The translations under genes were made by a program, and so were the position numbers. This document shows positions 1 to 8,318 of a stretch of 64,000 bases of DNA, in pieces. The stretch's first letter is position 1. Each line of letters begins with the position of its first letter. Below the pieces are notes generated by a model that saw only the letters and a list, made by a program, of their open reading frames with translations, did no database searches and was not told where the DNA came from. Origin of the DNA: Streptomyces lydicus (GTDB lineage Bacteria; Actinomycetota; Actinomycetes; Streptomycetales; Streptomycetaceae); contig NZ_CP017157.1 of the NCBI RefSeq assembly GCF_001729485.1, positions 5,456,001 to 5,520,000 of the forward strand. Direction: 5' to 3'.

Positions 1-1635
1 CCAGCCACGGCTGAAGACGGTGTGCGCCACCTGCTCGGTGTCGGCCGCGGTCTCCTTGAAGCAGCCGGTGTCGCCCGGGATTCCCGCCCCCCAGCAGGTG
101 CGCTTGTCGAGGGTGGTGATGCCCTCGCCGTCGGCGGCGTAGTTGCGGATGGTGGCGGGGCCGAGGTCCACCAGGACGGCCGACAGGTGGGCGGTGGAGG
201 TACTGGGCGTGACGGTGACGGTCACCGTGCCGGAGCCGGACAGCCGCAGCGGCGCGCGCAGCGGCCCGGTGGCGAACCCGGCCTTGGCGGGCGTCGATCG
301 GTCGATGTGTGCCGCCCAGTCGGCCTCGTTCAGCTTCGGGTCGTCGGTGAAGGTCTCGGTGGTCCCCCGCGGCGCACGGGCGGTGCCGAGGGCGCCGACG
401 CCGGGGGCGCTGCCGGCGCGGGGCCGCAGGGTGGTGGCCGAGGTGCCGGGCGCGGGCCACTGCGGATCGGTGGACCAGGTGCCGGGCGAACGCTCGATGT
501 CGGCCATCGGCGCGCGCTCGATGCCGTTGTCGTAGCCCATCAAGTAGTGGTCGAACCAGTGGTGCAGGGTTTTGACCCAGGCGCCGCGCCGGTAGTCGAA
601 GGGGTCGACGTGTCCGGTCTGGGAGAGCCAGACCTTGCGTTCCACGCCGTGCCGGGCGAGCGCGTCCCACCACTGGCCGGCGTGCCGGGTACGGACGTTG
701 AGGTCCTGCAGGCCGTGCACCAGGAAGACGCTGGCGCGGACCTTGCCGGCGTCGCGGACGTAGTCCCGCTCGGTCCACAGTCCGGTCCAGTCGCCGCTGC
801 GCGGCGCGCCCTCGACGAGCTTCTGCTGCACGGCGGCGCAGCGCTTGCGCGCGTCGGGGCTGTCGACGAGCTGCGCGAGGGAGTCCGGGCCGGAGTCGTA
901 GAGCGGGGCGCCCTTGGCGAAGTAGTAGTCGTACCAGGAGGAGATGCCGGCGATCGGGACGATGGTCTTCAGTCCCTTGACGCCGGTGGCCGCGACGCCG
1001 TTGGCGATGGTGGCGTCCCAGCTCTTGCCGATCATGCCGGTGCTGCCGCTGGACCAGCCGGCCGTGACGGGCTTGCCTCCCGTACGGGCCGTATAGGCGC
1101 GGCCTCTGCCGCCGAGCCAGTCGACGACGGCCTTCGCCGACTGGACGTCGGAGCGGCCGCCGACGTCGACGCAGCCGTCGGAGCGGTTGGTCCCCGCCAG
1201 GTCGACCAGGACCGTCGCATAGCCGCGCGGCACGAAGTAGTTGTCGTAGAACAGCGGGAACTGGACCGGGCGGCCCTGTGCGTCGTAGGTCTTCTTCTGG
1301 CTCTCGTTGCCGCGCCCGCAGCAGGAGTAGTACGGGCTGGCATCCATGATGACGGGGACCCGGTGGCCCAGCCGGGCCGGTTCGGACGGCCGCACGACGT
1401 CGACGGCGACGCGGTCGGTCCGCCCGTCCCCGTCGCCGTCGAGCCGGGTGTCCACCCAGACGGATTCGCGTATCGCGCGGTCGTAGGAGTAGACGGGTCT
1501 GCTCTCGCCGGACCGGCTGCCGCCGGGCGCCGCCTGCGCGGCGGCCGGCCCGATCAGGGCGGACAGCAGGGCGGCGACGGCCGCCAGCACGAGCGCTGTG
1601 AAGGGGGTGCGGGGGATCCGCGCAGGATTCGTCAC
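1..1635 (-). CDS. Xaa-Pro dipeptidyl-peptidase, S15 family (3' end beyond the window)
   Basis: Secreted serine exopeptidase expected to release X-Pro dipeptides from peptide N-termini. The reading frame is open from a GTG at 1635 to base 1 with no stop, so 545 codons are present and the C-terminus is missing. Residues 1-34 look like a signal peptide (charged start, Ala/Leu-rich core, AAAQA end). The nucleophile motif GKSWD places the catalytic Ser at residue 205, within a stretch typical of actinobacterial members of this family. Later HGLQD supplies the Asp and TGHVDPF the His. A beta-rich C-terminal X-Pro dipeptidase domain has begun by the window edge. The gene diverges from the M1 peptidase at 1845. 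No clear ribosome site was seen, so the start could shift by a few codons. Confidence 0.9.
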   Translation of the reverse strand, partial: MTNPARIPRTPFTALVLAAVAALLSALIGPAAAQAAPGGSRSGESRPVYSYDRAIRESVWVDTRLDGDGDGRTDRVAVDVVRPSEPARLGHRVPVIMDASPYYSCCGRGNESQKKTYDAQGRPVQFPLFYDNYFVPRGYATVLVDLAGTNRSDGCVDVGGRSDVQSAKAVVDWLGGRGRAYTARTGGKPVTAGWSSGSTGMIGKSWDATIANGVAATGVKGLKTIVPIAGISSWYDYYFAKGAPLYDSGPDSLAQLVDSPDARKRCAAVQQKLVEGAPRSGDWTGLWTERDYVRDAGKVRASVFLVHGLQDLNVRTRHAGQWWDALARHGVERKVWLSQTGHVDPFDYRRGAWVKTLHHWFDHYLMGYDNGIERAPMADIERSPGTWSTDPQWPAPGTSATTLRPRAGSAPGVGALGTARAPRGTTETFTDDPKLNEADWAAHIDRSTPAKAGFATGPLRAPLRLSGSGTVTVTVTPSTSTAHLSAVLVDLGPATIRNYAADGEGITTLDKRTCWGAGIPGDTGCFKETAADTEQVAHTVFSRGW

Positions 1636-1777
1636 GGGCGGACGGTAGCGCGGCTCAACTCCCCTGCGTAAGGGTGCAGATGACGACCGCCGTGGCGGAG
1701 GGGGACGGCGGTGCGCCGCGCCCCCGGCGGGACAAAGGGTGGTTCATGTCGGTCATGTGTCAGATCGAGCCATGTCC

Positions 1778-1807
1778 ATGACGCCACGGTGGCGGGCTGC
1801 ATAGGGT
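1778..1807 (+). promoter_or_regulatory. Probable promoter of the M1 peptidase gene
   Basis: ATGACG (1778-1783) and TAGGGT (1802-1807) are separated by 18 nt and resemble a housekeeping -35/-10 pair of Streptomyces. The downstream gene starts at 1845 behind a TTGGAGG ribosome site (1834-1840). Confidence 0.5.
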
Positions 1808-1844
1808 CTCGAACAGAGCCATCCCCCTACGAGTTGGAGGACTC

Positions 1845-3332
1845 GTGCGTCACAGACTCCTCGTGCCGGGCGCGGCCGCGCTCAGTCTCCTGCTGGCGAT
1901 CCCGGCTTCCGCGGCCAGCTTCACCCCCGGCGCTCCGGGCGTGGGCGACACCTACTACCCCGAGAGCGGAAACGGCGGATACGACGTTTCCCACTACGAC
2001 CTGAGGCTGAAGTACCAGCCGAAGACGGACCTGCTGGAGGGCACGGCGACGCTCCTCGCCCGGACCACCCAGGACCTCTCCCGCTTCAACCTGGACTTCG
2101 GTCTCAAGGTCAGCGAGATACGGGTCAACGGCAAGAAGGCCGCCTTCGCCACGTCCGGCAAGCACGAGCTGGAGGTCACCCCGGCCACGCCGCTGGAGAA
2201 GGGCAAGCAGATCAGCGTCGTGGTGCGCTACGCGGGCAAGCCCTCCGAGCTGAAGATCGACAACTTCACCGCCTGGGCCCGCACGCCCGACGGCGCGGTC
2301 ATCGCGCAGGAGCCGGACGCCGCCGTGTGGTGGTTCCCGAGCAACGACCACCCCACCGACAAGGCCACGTACGACATCTCGGTGGCGGTGCCGGACGGGA
2401 CCCAGGCGCTGAGCAACGGGGTGCTCGCCTCGCAGTCCTCCAAGCTCGGCTGGACGCGCTACAACTGGCGCTCGGACAAGCCGCAGGCGACGTATCTGAC
2501 GACCCTGGCGGTCGGCAAGTTCGACATCACCACCGACACCACCGCGAACGGCCTGCCGGTGATCAACGCCGTCAGCAAGGACCTCGGTGCCAACGAGGGC
2601 TCGGCCAAGGCCAGCATCGAGCGCACCACCGAGATCACCGAGTGGCTGGAGAGCGTCTTCGGCCCCTACCCGTTCAACGCCGTCGGCGGTTACGTCCCCA
2701 ACGTGCCGGCCCACTACGCGCTGGAGACCCAGACCCGCCCGTTCTACGGCGAGAAGGCGTTCGACCGGGGCACCAACGTCTCGGTCGTGGTGCACGAGCT
2801 GGCGCACCAGTGGTACGGCGACAGCGTCTCGCTGAAGGACTGGAAGGACATCTGGATCAACGAGGGCTTCGCCGCCTACAGCCAGTGGCTGTGGTCGGAG
2901 AAGGAGGGCGAGGGCACCGCGCAGGAGCTGGCGGACTACGTCTACGCCCAGCACCCGGCCGATGACCCGTTCTGGACGGTCAAGCCGGGCAACCCGGGCG
3001 CGGAGAACCAGTTCGACGCGGCCGTCTACGACCGTGGCGCCCTGACGCTCCAGGCGCTGCGCAACAAGCTCGGCGACAAGGTCTTCTTCGGCCTCCTCAA
3101 GTCCTGGCCGACGGAGCACAGGTACGGCAACGCCTCGGTGGCGGACTTCGTGAAGTTCGCCGAGCAGAAGTCCGGGAAGCAGCTGGCCGGCTTCTTCGAC
3201 ACCTGGCTGTTCCAGCCGTCCAAGCCCTCGGCCGCCGCGGCCAAGCAGGCGTTCGGCGCTCCGCAGGCACACGTCGCCCAGCCCAAGTCGTGGAAGCAGA
3301 TCGCGGCCACGCACGGTGTCCACGGGCACTGA
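1845..3332 (+). CDS. Secreted M1 family zinc metallopeptidase
   Basis: Zinc aminopeptidase-type enzyme, exported. The GTG start at 1845 sits 4 nt after a TTGGAGG ribosome site. Residues 1-24 form a signal peptide ending in PASAAS. The zinc motif HELAH is at residues 317-321, with the third ligand Glu340 in the NEGF motif 19 residues on, as in the M1 family. The protein is 495 aa, so it has the N-terminal beta domain and the catalytic domain but not the long C-terminal helical domain of classical aminopeptidase N. This is a common short secreted form in actinobacteria. The gene ends at a hairpin (3358-3386) shared with the convergent MpaB-like gene. The exact substrate cannot be read from sequence. 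Confidence 0.92.
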   Translation: MRHRLLVPGAAALSLLLAIPASAASFTPGAPGVGDTYYPESGNGGYDVSHYDLRLKYQPKTDLLEGTATLLARTTQDLSRFNLDFGLKVSEIRVNGKKAAFATSGKHELEVTPATPLEKGKQISVVVRYAGKPSELKIDNFTAWARTPDGAVIAQEPDAAVWWFPSNDHPTDKATYDISVAVPDGTQALSNGVLASQSSKLGWTRYNWRSDKPQATYLTTLAVGKFDITTDTTANGLPVINAVSKDLGANEGSAKASIERTTEITEWLESVFGPYPFNAVGGYVPNVPAHYALETQTRPFYGEKAFDRGTNVSVVVHELAHQWYGDSVSLKDWKDIWINEGFAAYSQWLWSEKEGEGTAQELADYVYAQHPADDPFWTVKPGNPGAENQFDAAVYDRGALTLQALRNKLGDKVFFGLLKSWPTEHRYGNASVADFVKFAEQKSGKQLAGFFDTWLFQPSKPSAAAAKQAFGAPQAHVAQPKSWKQIAATHGVHGH

Positions 3333-3357
3333 GCGGCGGGCCGGTCGCTGACACGTG

Positions 3358-3386
3358 CGGAGCCGGGGATCTCCTTCCCGGCTCCG
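3358..3386. terminator. Bidirectional hairpin terminator
   Basis: Perfect 10-bp stem CGGAGCCGGG / CCCGGCTCCG with a 9-nt loop, lying between the convergent M1 peptidase (ends 3332) and MpaB-like gene (ends 3426). There is no long T-tract, as is usual in Streptomyces. Confidence 0.7.
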
Positions 3387-3425
3387 TTCGTCCGTGCGGT
3401 CAACCGCGCTGCCGCCCGGCGTGTG

Positions 3426-4397
3426 TCAGGTACCGGCCGCGGCGCCCCGGCGGCGTCGTGCCGCGCGGCGGGCCCGGCGCGCGACCGGCATGAAGCGCAG
3501 CCGCTCGGGGAGCACCGGCACCACCGTGCGGACGACCCGTCCGAAGCGGCGCAGCCGGCGCTCCTGGGCATCGGTCCACTCCAGGCCGATGGCACGCCGG
3601 GCGTCCGGCGGCATCAGGCCGATGGTGACGAACCGGCGGAAGCGGACGAACCGCGGGCGGAGCCAGGGCCAGACGAGCCGGAGCAGCAGCCGCAGCCACC
3701 GCGGCCCGCGGTCGGGAGCCGGCACCGGTTGGTCGGTCGCGATCAACTCCCTTACGACCGCGGTCGCTTCGAGGTCGTTCTCGAGCACCTTGCGGTAGTA
3801 GGGCCAGAACTCCTCGATGGTCTGCGGCATGTCGCGGTCATGGATGCCCAGGACCCGCCCGACCTGGAGCCACTCCGCGTAGAGCCGGCGCTCCTGCGCC
3901 TCGGTGAAGGGGCGGCCCAGGTACTGCTGGGCGTGCCGGAAGACGGGGTAGCCGGTGGCGTGCACCCAGGCGTAGTAGGCGGGGGTCAGCGCGTGATATC
4001 TGCGGCCGTGCGCGTCCGTGCCCTGGATGGTCCGGTGCAGCTGCCGCAGCCGTCGGCCCTCCTCGGCCGCACCCGCGCCGCCGTACACCCACAGCTGCAG
4101 CGAGGCCAGTGAGCGCTCACCGCGTCCCCAGGGGTCCGTGCGGAAGACGGAGTGGTCGTCGACACCGGCGCCCACCGCCGGGTGTGCGACCTGCATCGTC
4201 AGTGCGGGAGGCAGGGTGAGCAGCATGCGGATGTCGCCCACCATCGACCAGAGCATGCCTCCGACCGGTGGGGGTTTTGGATCAGTTTTCACCGTATTCA
4301 TGTCATTAATCATGATACGGCGCTCGCTGACCGCCCGCGTACGCGCGGAGACCCGGCCCGTCGCGCCCGGGAAGTCCGCGCCGGCCGGCCGCGGCAC
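3426..4397 (-). CDS. Oxygenase MpaB family protein (DUF2236)
   Basis: Member of the DUF2236/MpaB family, named for a fungal oxygenase; the bacterial function is not established. Diagnostic stretches are the N-terminal GGMLWSMVGDIRMLL, TMQVAHPAVGAGVDDHS, and the central ATGYPVFRHAQQYLG and FWPYYRKVL blocks. The Arg-rich C-terminus follows a hydrophobic segment around residues 230-245. The 323-aa frame starts at GTG 4397, behind a GGGAGGGGG stretch. ATG codons at 4313 and 4301 are alternatives, because an AT-rich inverted repeat (4293-4319) lies inside the first 35 codons and would fit better as a promoter or operator. The gene diverges from the sphingomyelinase-like gene. Confidence 0.8.
   Translation of the reverse strand: MPRPAGADFPGATGRVSARTRAVSERRIMINDMNTVKTDPKPPPVGGMLWSMVGDIRMLLTLPPALTMQVAHPAVGAGVDDHSVFRTDPWGRGERSLASLQLWVYGGAGAAEEGRRLRQLHRTIQGTDAHGRRYHALTPAYYAWVHATGYPVFRHAQQYLGRPFTEAQERRLYAEWLQVGRVLGIHDRDMPQTIEEFWPYYRKVLENDLEATAVVRELIATDQPVPAPDRGPRWLRLLLRLVWPWLRPRFVRFRRFVTIGLMPPDARRAIGLEWTDAQERRLRRFGRVVRTVVPVLPERLRFMPVARRARRAARRRRGAAAGT
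4293..4319. promoter_or_regulatory. AT-rich imperfect inverted repeat near the MpaB-like start
   Basis: CGTATTCATG and CATGATACG are inverted arms (one extra base on the left) around TCATTAAT. The patch is markedly AT-rich for this genome. It may be an operator/promoter, which would move the MpaB-like start downstream, or it may be coincidental coding sequence. Confidence 0.3.
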
Positions 4398-4520
4398 CGC
4401 CGACGCCCCCTCCCGGCTCCCGCTGTAAATCTCCTTCCCCCCAGGAGGCTACCTAGAAGTAATGCCAGCTGGTTGGATGAGCGCCGCCGGACCAAATCCC
4501 CACCCCCATAGGGAGATTCA

Positions 4521-5495
4521 GTGTCGCACTCAGCGCTGCGCACACCCCGGGCCCTCGCCCTCGCCGCGGCTCTCGCCGCCGCCACCGTGACCGCCGCGTC
4601 CCCCACCGCGTCGGCCGCCACCGCCCCCCACCTGAAGGTGCTGACCTACAACACCTTCCTCATGAGCAAGAACCTCTATCCCAACTGGGGCCAGGACCAC
4701 CGCGCGCAGGCGATCGCGACCGCGGACTTCTTCCAGGGCAATGACGTCGTCGTGCTCCAGGAAGCGTTCGACAACTCCTCCTCCGATGCGCTGAAGTCCC
4801 GGGCCGCCGGGCAGTATCCGCACCAGACGCCGGTGGTGGGCCGGAGCCGGAGCGGCTGGGACGCCACCGGGGGCGCCTACTCGGCCGTCACACCGGAGGA
4901 CGGCGGGGTGACGCTGCTGAGCAAGTGGCCGATCCTCCGCAAGGAGCAGTACATCTACAAGGACGCCTGCGGTTCGGACTCCCTCTCCAACAAGGGCTTC
5001 GTCTATGCGGTGCTGGACGTCAACGGCACCAAGGTGCATGTCGTCGGCACCCACGCCCAGTCCACCGACTCGGGCTGCAAGGCGGGCGAGGCGGCCGCCG
5101 ACCGCGCGCGGCAGCTCAAGGAGATGGACGCCTTCCTCGACGCCAGGAACATCCCGGCGGACGAGGAGGTCATGGTCGCCGGAGACCTGAACATCGACTC
5201 GCACAGCGCCGAGTACGACGCGCTGCTCGGCAACGCCGACCTGGCCCCCGCCGACGGCCGCTCCGGGCACCCGTACTCCTTCGACACGCAGGAGAACTCG
5301 ATCGCCAGGTACCGCTACCCGAGCGACCCCCGCGAGGACCTCGACTACGTCCTGCACCGCAACGGCCACGCCCGGCCCGCCGACTGGCAGAACACCGTGG
5401 TCAAGGAGGAGTCGGCGCCCTGGACGGTCTCCAGCTGGGGCAAGGACTACACCTACACCAACCTCTCCGATCACTATCCGGTGATCGGCGGCTGA
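4521..5495 (+). CDS. Secreted sphingomyelin phosphodiesterase-like protein (EEP fold)
   Basis: Predicted exported phosphodiesterase of the endonuclease/exonuclease/phosphatase fold, closest in layout to bacterial neutral sphingomyelinases (hydrolysis of sphingomyelin to ceramide and phosphocholine). The GTG start at 4521 follows GGGAG. A signal peptide spans residues 1-33. Active-site landmarks are Asn44 (TYN), the metal-binding Glu81 (LQEAF), Asp222 and Asn224 (AGDLN) and the general base His318 (SDHYP) near the C-terminus. The length of 324 aa matches the family. Phosphocholine release could feed the choline pathway 50 kb away, but that link is inference only. Confidence 0.85.
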   Translation: MSHSALRTPRALALAAALAAATVTAASPTASAATAPHLKVLTYNTFLMSKNLYPNWGQDHRAQAIATADFFQGNDVVVLQEAFDNSSSDALKSRAAGQYPHQTPVVGRSRSGWDATGGAYSAVTPEDGGVTLLSKWPILRKEQYIYKDACGSDSLSNKGFVYAVLDVNGTKVHVVGTHAQSTDSGCKAGEAAADRARQLKEMDAFLDARNIPADEEVMVAGDLNIDSHSAEYDALLGNADLAPADGRSGHPYSFDTQENSIARYRYPSDPREDLDYVLHRNGHARPADWQNTVVKEESAPWTVSSWGKDYTYTNLSDHYPVIGG

Positions 5496-5567
5496 GCACC
5501 GCGCCCTCGGCGAGCGCGGACCGTCACCGGTGTGCCGCGGGCCGGCCCGGGGCCGGCCATACGCAAG

Positions 5568-5603
5568 GGCGGCCGCGGACACCTTCCGGTGTCCGCGGCC
5601 GCC
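5568..5603. terminator. Strong bidirectional hairpin terminator
   Basis: Perfect 16-bp stem with a TTCC loop (left arm GGCGGCCGCGGACACC) between the convergent sphingomyelinase-like gene and the amino acid permease. Confidence 0.8.
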
Positions 5604-5634
5604 CCGGGCTGCTTCAGGTGACGCTCCCGCGTGG

Positions 5635-7098
5635 CTACTTCGCCAGCTCGTCGCGCTCCTTGGCGATCCGGGCCACCCGGCCGCGGACCGCGTACCAGCC
5701 GATGACCAGCGCCGCGCCCAGGACCGGGATCAGCATCACGGTCTGCCGGCCGACGCCGTCGTCGAACCACATCAGCACGATGACGCCGAGCAGGAAGGCG
5801 ATGGTGGCGATGTCGGTGACCGGCGTGCCCGGGAGCCGGAAGCGCGGACGCTCGACCAGGCCCGCCTTGGACCGGCGGACGAAGACCATGTGACAGACCA
5901 TGATCGTGCACCAGGTGCTGACGATGCCCAGCGCCGCGATGTTCAGCACGATCTCGAACGCCTCGCCCGGCACGACGTAGTTGAGCGCGACGCCCAGCAC
6001 GCACACCGCGGAGGTGAGCAGGATGCCGCCGTACGGCACCTGGTTGCGGTTCATCCGGCCGGCGAACTTCGGCGCGGACCCCGCCATCGACATCGAGCGC
6101 AGGATGCGGCCGGTCGAGTAGAGGCCGGAGTTCAGGCTGGACATCGCCGCGGTGAGCACGACGAGGTTCATCACGTCGCCCGCCGCCGGCACGCCGACGT
6201 TGGACAGCACCGTGACGAAGGGGCTCTCACCGCCGGTGTACTTGTTCCACGGCAGCAGCATCGCCAGCAGGACGACCGAGCCGACGTAGAAGACGCCCAC
6301 CCGCCACATGATGGAGTTGACGGCCTTCGGCACGACCTTCTGCGGCTCGCCGGTCTCACCCGCGGTGACGCCGACCAGCTCGACCGCGGAGTAGGCGAAG
6401 ACCACGCCCTGGAGCACGATCACCACCGGCAGCAGTCCGGTCGGGAAGATCCCGCCGTGGTCGGTGATCAGGTTCAGTCCCGGTGCGTGGCCGGCGACCT
6501 GGTGGTGGGTGGCCAGCAGGAAGATGCCGATGAACATGAAGATCACCAGTGCGGCGACCTTGATGATCGCGAACCAGAACTCCAGCTCACCGAAGATCTT
6601 CACCGAGATCAGGTTGACCGTCAGCACGACCGCCAGCGCGATCAGCGCCATCACCCACTGCGGGATGTCGGTGAACAGACTCCAGTAGTGCGTGTAGAGC
6701 GCGATCGCGGTGATGTCGGCGATACCGGTGGTCGACCAGTTGACGACGTACATCCAGCCGGCGACGTAGGCGCCCTTCTCCCCCAGGAACTCACGGGCGT
6801 AGGAGACGAACGATCCGGAGGACGGCCGGTGCAGCACCAGCTCACCCAGGGCCCGCACGACGAAGAAGGCGAAGAGGCCGCAGACCGCGTAGGCGATGGC
6901 CAGCGCGGGGCCGGCGGAGTGCAGTCGGCCGCCGGCGCCCAGGAAGAGGCCGGTGCCGATCGCCCCACCGATGGCGATCATGTTGATGTGCCGGCCCTTG
7001 AGGCCCTTGCTGTATCCCGCGTCGCCCGCGTCCTGCTGCGCGCCGCTCCCCCCGTCAGGTGACCTCTGGGCTGTCTCGGTGACGGTTTCTGTGCTCAC
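5635..7098 (-). CDS. ansP: Amino acid permease, probable L-asparagine permease (AnsP-like)
   Basis: Twelve-helix APC-superfamily importer of the AAT type. N-terminal hallmarks are KGLKGRHINMIAIGGAIGTG and the AnsP-typical GAGGRLHSAGPALA, followed by ALGELVLHRPSSGSFVSYA and the FLGEKGAYVAGWMY block. These match asparagine permeases more closely than proline or aromatic permeases. The GTG start at 7098 gives 487 aa beginning STETVTETAQ; an upstream GTG at 7176 is in frame but adds an unlikely Arg-rich leader. A 424-bp upstream region separates it from the divergent MerR gene. Substrate assignment is by similarity only. Confidence 0.82.
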   Translation of the reverse strand: MSTETVTETAQRSPDGGSGAQQDAGDAGYSKGLKGRHINMIAIGGAIGTGLFLGAGGRLHSAGPALAIAYAVCGLFAFFVVRALGELVLHRPSSGSFVSYAREFLGEKGAYVAGWMYVVNWSTTGIADITAIALYTHYWSLFTDIPQWVMALIALAVVLTVNLISVKIFGELEFWFAIIKVAALVIFMFIGIFLLATHHQVAGHAPGLNLITDHGGIFPTGLLPVVIVLQGVVFAYSAVELVGVTAGETGEPQKVVPKAVNSIMWRVGVFYVGSVVLLAMLLPWNKYTGGESPFVTVLSNVGVPAAGDVMNLVVLTAAMSSLNSGLYSTGRILRSMSMAGSAPKFAGRMNRNQVPYGGILLTSAVCVLGVALNYVVPGEAFEIVLNIAALGIVSTWCTIMVCHMVFVRRSKAGLVERPRFRLPGTPVTDIATIAFLLGVIVLMWFDDGVGRQTVMLIPVLGAALVIGWYAVRGRVARIAKERDELAK

Positions 7099-7522
7099 TG
7101 CTGGTGCATCTCGCTTTCGGGCAGGGCTTGAGCGATGGCCGGATCCCGCGGATCGCGCGGACGGCCGACGGCACACCTTCCCTGAAGAGCGGCCCCCCGT
7201 CTGTGGGCAAGGTCACAGCGTGTATAGGCCATCCAAGATTTGTCCGACTTTATCGTGAATTACCCGGCACTCCATGGGCAAGGAATGCTGGAGTTCGTCC
7301 CTTCCGGGCCTCTCTCCCCGGTCACCGGGGCACACTTCTTGACCTGTTCCCTTCGCCGAAAGCGCCTGTTGGCCTCCGCGACCACCCGTTCGCGCGCGCG
7401 CACCGTGGGAACCGGGAAGGCTCACGACGGCCCCGGCACGGGCGACAACCGGCCATCGCTCGCCGTCATCCGCCCGCGTTCATAGGTTTCACACAAGTGG
7501 TGAGACAGCAATACTGTTGAAC
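7099..7522. other. Intergenic region between ansP-like gene and MerR gene
   Basis: No credible gene. It holds a TATACA -10-like box on the minus strand (7221-7226) that could serve the permease, a perfect palindrome CCCCGGTCACCGGGG (7316-7330), and the MerR promoter at its right end. Confidence 0.5.
7488..7515 (+). promoter_or_regulatory. Promoter of MerR gene, probably leaderless
   Basis: TTCACA (7488-7493) and AATACT (7510-7515) are 16 nt apart. The ATG at 7523 is 7 nt after the -10 box, so transcription should start at or next to the start codon. No ribosome site is suitably placed. Confidence 0.55.
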
Positions 7523-8284
7523 ATGAAGGAGTCCGCCGACACCGGTCTGACCGTCGACGAGCTGGCCGCCCGCGCCGGCGTCACGGTCCGCACCATCCGC
7601 TTCTACAGCACCCGGGGCCTGCTGCCGCCGCCGGAGATCGGCCCGCGCCGGGTCGGCCGCTACGGCCCGGACCACCTCTCGCGGCTCGCGCTCATCGAGG
7701 AGCTCCAGCACCAGGGCCTGACGCTGTCCGCGATCGAGCGCTATCTGGAGCAGCTCCCTCCCGACCTGAGCGCCCAGGACCTGGCCATTCACCGTGCGCT
7801 GGTGGCGAGTTGGGTCCCGGACAAGGCGGAGGACACCACCCGGGACCAGCTGGAGCGGCGGGTCGGCCGGGAGCTGACCGAGGAGGACCTCGACCGGCTG
7901 GCGGCGATGAGCGTCCTCGTACGGACCGAGGATCCGGGGGTCTTCCGGGTCGACCCCGGGCTGCTGCATCTGGGCGCCCGGCTGCTGGACGTGCCGATCA
8001 CGCTGGAGACCATCCTCGCGGCCCGCGCCGTCGTCATGGAACACACCCGTTCGGCGGCCCGTGAGCTGAGCCGGCTGTTCAAGGACGAGGTGTGGGGCCC
8101 GTACCGGGAAGCCGGGCCGGGCGAGGAGGAGCTGGCGCGGATGAAGTCGCTCTCGGCCCATATGCAGCCGATGGTGGTCCAGGCGCTGGTCACCGCCTTC
8201 CAGCGGTCCATGAAGCAGGAGCTGCGGGAGGCGTTCGGCAAGGAAGGGGACCCGGGCCGCCGGGACGGCTCCCCGCAGGAGTGA
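7523..8284 (+). CDS. MerR family transcriptional regulator
   Basis: One-component DNA-binding regulator of 253 aa. The N-terminal winged helix-turn-helix (about residues 8-75) has the MerR signature VRTIRFYSTRGLLPPP and RYGPDHLSRLALIEELQ. The C-terminal 170 residues are helical and lack the Cys patterns of metal-sensing members, so an organic or acyl ligand is more likely. A TTG two codons upstream is in frame, but the ATG at 7523 fits the promoter spacing for a leaderless message. It converges on the acyl-CoA degradation block and shares a terminator with it. Many actinobacterial MerR regulators sit beside such blocks, which makes control of it plausible but unproven. Confidence 0.88.
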   Translation: MKESADTGLTVDELAARAGVTVRTIRFYSTRGLLPPPEIGPRRVGRYGPDHLSRLALIEELQHQGLTLSAIERYLEQLPPDLSAQDLAIHRALVASWVPDKAEDTTRDQLERRVGRELTEEDLDRLAAMSVLVRTEDPGVFRVDPGLLHLGARLLDVPITLETILAARAVVMEHTRSAARELSRLFKDEVWGPYREAGPGEEELARMKSLSAHMQPMVVQALVTAFQRSMKQELREAFGKEGDPGRRDGSPQE

Positions 8285-8311
8285 CGGGGCGGGCCGCCGT
8301 GGCCCGCCCCG
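8285..8311. terminator. Bidirectional hairpin terminator
   Basis: Perfect 11-bp stem CGGGGCGGGCC / GGCCCGCCCCG with a 5-nt loop between the MerR gene and the end of the acyl-CoA degradation block. Confidence 0.75.
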
Positions 8312-8318
8312 ATGCCGG

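Noticed and set aside
22..1671. Plus-strand open frame of 549 codons at the left edge
   Set aside because: It is the antisense shadow of the Xaa-Pro dipeptidyl-peptidase, which has a signal peptide and complete catalytic motifs; the plus-strand translation is Gly/Arg/Val-rich without any domain.
4530..5582. Minus-strand open frame of 350 codons
   Set aside because: Shadow of the sphingomyelinase-like gene, which has the real catalytic motifs and a ribosome site.
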